Shown here: positions 5,724-6,738 of the stretch, piece after piece
Position numbering within the stretch: position 1 is the stretch's first letter
How the letters are laid out: each line of letters begins with the position of its first letter
Assembly: GCA_002919115.1 (NCBI GenBank)
Contig: PKER01000191.1
Coordinates: 1 to 6,738, forward strand
Direction: 5' to 3'
DNA length: 6,738 nucleotides
From: a bacterium
Lineage (GTDB): Bacteria; Actinomycetota; Thermoleophilia; Solirubrobacterales; 70-9
The notes under the pieces: generated by a model
Told to the model about the DNA's origin: nothing
What the model saw: only the letters and a program-made list of their open reading frames with translations
The model's database searches: none
Made by a program: the position numbers and the translations under genes

Positions 5724-6694
5724 GCGCGGCTCGCCGCGAGCGTCTCGCGCAGGCCCTCCTCGAGCGAGCGCGGCGAGTAGCCCAACTCGGCTCTCGCGCG
5801 CTCATGCGAGGCCCAGAAGGTGACGCCGTCGGCCGAGGAGATCAGCTCGCGCAGGTTGGGCGGCTGGCCCATGAGCCTGCCGACCAGCGGGCCCGCCGGG
5901 GCGAGCGCCCGAAGCAGCGCGGTGGGGACGGTGAAGCGCGGCGGGCGCCGGCCGGTGACGCGCGCGGCGGTCGCGATCACGTCGCGCATGCGCGCGATCT
6001 CCCCGCCGAGCACGTAGGCGCGCCCCGGCTCGCCGCGGTCGAGGGCGGCGAGGATCCCGGCGGCCACGTCGTCGATGAAGCACATGGTGAGCCCCAGCTC
6101 GGGGAAGGGGAGCGCGGGCAGCCGGCCGCGCGCGAAGTCCTCGATCTGCTTGCCGACCGCGGAGTGGTCGCCGGGGCCGTAGACGGACCCGGGCTGCACG
6201 ATGACGCAGGGCAGGCCCTCGGCAATCAGGTGCTTGGCGCGGCGGTGCGCCTCCACCTTGGTCTCCTCGTAATAGGAGGTGTAGGAGTCGCCGGGGTGCT
6301 CGTAGCCCTCGTCCACGACCTTGCCCCGCGTGTTGCCGAAGGCCGCGATCGTGGAGACGTAGACGACGCGCGGGAGCCCGGCGTCGAGGGCGGCGCCCAG
6401 GGCGTTCTCCGTGCCGATCACGTTGGCCCGGAACATCGCGGGCCGCGCGCTCGCGGGGATGCCGACCTCGTACACGGCGGCGCCGTGGATCACCGCGTCG
6501 CAGCCCGCCATCGCCTCGGCGAGCGCCGCGCGGTCGGAGAGGTCCCCGCGCACGAGCTGCGCGCCGATCCGGCGGAGCTTTTGCGCGCGGTCCGGGTTGC
6601 GCGCCAGCGCGACCACCTCGTCGCCGCGCTCGCGCAGCATCGCCGCCACGCGGCCCCCGATGAACCCGGTTCCGCCCGTGAGGAAGACCTTCAC
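5717..6694 (-). CDS. Extended-SDR NAD(P)-dependent epimerase/reductase (dihydroflavonol-4-reductase-like)
   Basis: A 325-residue Rossmann-fold protein of the extended short-chain dehydrogenase/reductase family. The nucleotide-binding motif GGTGFIG is at residues 7-13 (Gly7, Gly10, Gly13). GDL with Asp51 would contact the adenine ring, YVSTIAAFG (112-120) supplies the catalytic Ser/Thr, and the active-site YxxxK is Tyr142-E-E-T-Lys146. VQPGSVYGPGD (166-176) and FIDDVAAGILAAL (206-218) are typical of the subfamily. Arg32 just after the second beta strand favours NADP(H) over NAD(H). The C-terminal third, which sets substrate specificity, gives no recognisable signature, so the substrate (a sugar nucleotide, a carbonyl compound, or a lipid or hopanoid-linked sugar) cannot be named. 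The start is GTG (complement of 6692-6694), giving the standard MKVFLTGGTGFIG N-terminus. The stop codon TAG (complement of 5717-5719) lies inside the 3' end of gadB. It is transcribed separately and probably unrelated to the plus-strand genes. Confidence 0.9.
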   Translation of the reverse strand: MKVFLTGGTGFIGGRVAAMLRERGDEVVALARNPDRAQKLRRIGAQLVRGDLSDRAALAEAMAGCDAVIHGAAVYEVGIPASARPAMFRANVIGTENALGAALDAGLPRVVYVSTIAAFGNTRGKVVDEGYEHPGDSYTSYYEETKVEAHRRAKHLIAEGLPCVIVQPGSVYGPGDHSAVGKQIEDFARGRLPALPFPELGLTMCFIDDVAAGILAALDRGEPGRAYVLGGEIARMRDVIATAARVTGRRPPRFTVPTALLRALAPAGPLVGRLMGQPPNLRELISSADGVTFWASHERARAELGYSPRSLEEGLRETLAASRAQ

Positions 6695-6700
6695 GGCGTG

Positions 6701-6706
6701 AGCGTA
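6701..6706 (-). promoter_or_regulatory. Possible -10 element (TACGCT) upstream of the SDR gene
   Basis: On the minus strand TACGCT matches TAnnnT and ends 6 nt before the GTG start, the same spacing as the box before gadB. No Shine-Dalgarno lies between. The surrounding GATTACG is one of the few AT-containing stretches in an otherwise GC-only upstream region. The -35 zone is near the window edge and shows nothing recognisable. Confidence 0.3.
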
Positions 6707-6738
6707 ATCGCTCCGCGGCGCCCGCGGCGGCGGTGCGT

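Overview
The window is very GC-rich with strong G/C bias at third codon positions and is almost entirely coding. Gene content and order (miaB, then miaA-dapF) match a neighbourhood familiar from Actinobacteria. A dapL-type aminotransferase for lysine synthesis, GTG starts and TAnnnT boxes directly upstream of start codons make a deep-branching high-GC actinobacterium, such as the Thermoleophilia/Solirubrobacterales, my best guess. That placement is inference; the sequence contains no rRNA or other phylogenetic marker.

Layout: five genes run on the plus strand. They are miaB (5' end cut off by the window, to 1300), miaA (1329-2228), dapF (2241-3083), dapL (3108-4286) and a GadB-type glutamate decarboxylase (4356-5723). 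One gene on the minus strand, an extended-SDR NAD(P)-dependent reductase/epimerase (6694-5717), converges on gadB and overlaps its end by 7 bp. The largest gap is 69 bp (4287-4355). The last 44 bp hold only the upstream region of the SDR gene. I see no tRNA, rRNA, mobile element, CRISPR array or sizeable repeat.

Function: MiaA and MiaB act in sequence on A37 of tRNAs that read UNN codons (isopentenylation, then methylthiolation). DapL and DapF would be the last two steps from tetrahydrodipicolinate through LL-DAP to meso-DAP, for peptidoglycan and lysine. GadB converts glutamate to GABA with proton consumption. The SDR has no evident link to the others.

The most notable point is the DapF homologue. 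It keeps the substrate-binding motifs of diaminopimelate epimerase, but both catalytic cysteines are serines (Ser73, Ser216), and the His of the GNPH motif is Gln (Gln157). It sits directly upstream of the enzyme that should make its substrate. Either it is an epimerase with unusual chemistry, or it has a changed or lost activity. A second observation is a TAnnnT box 6-10 nt upstream of four of the five visible start codons with no clear Shine-Dalgarno, suggesting leaderless transcripts.
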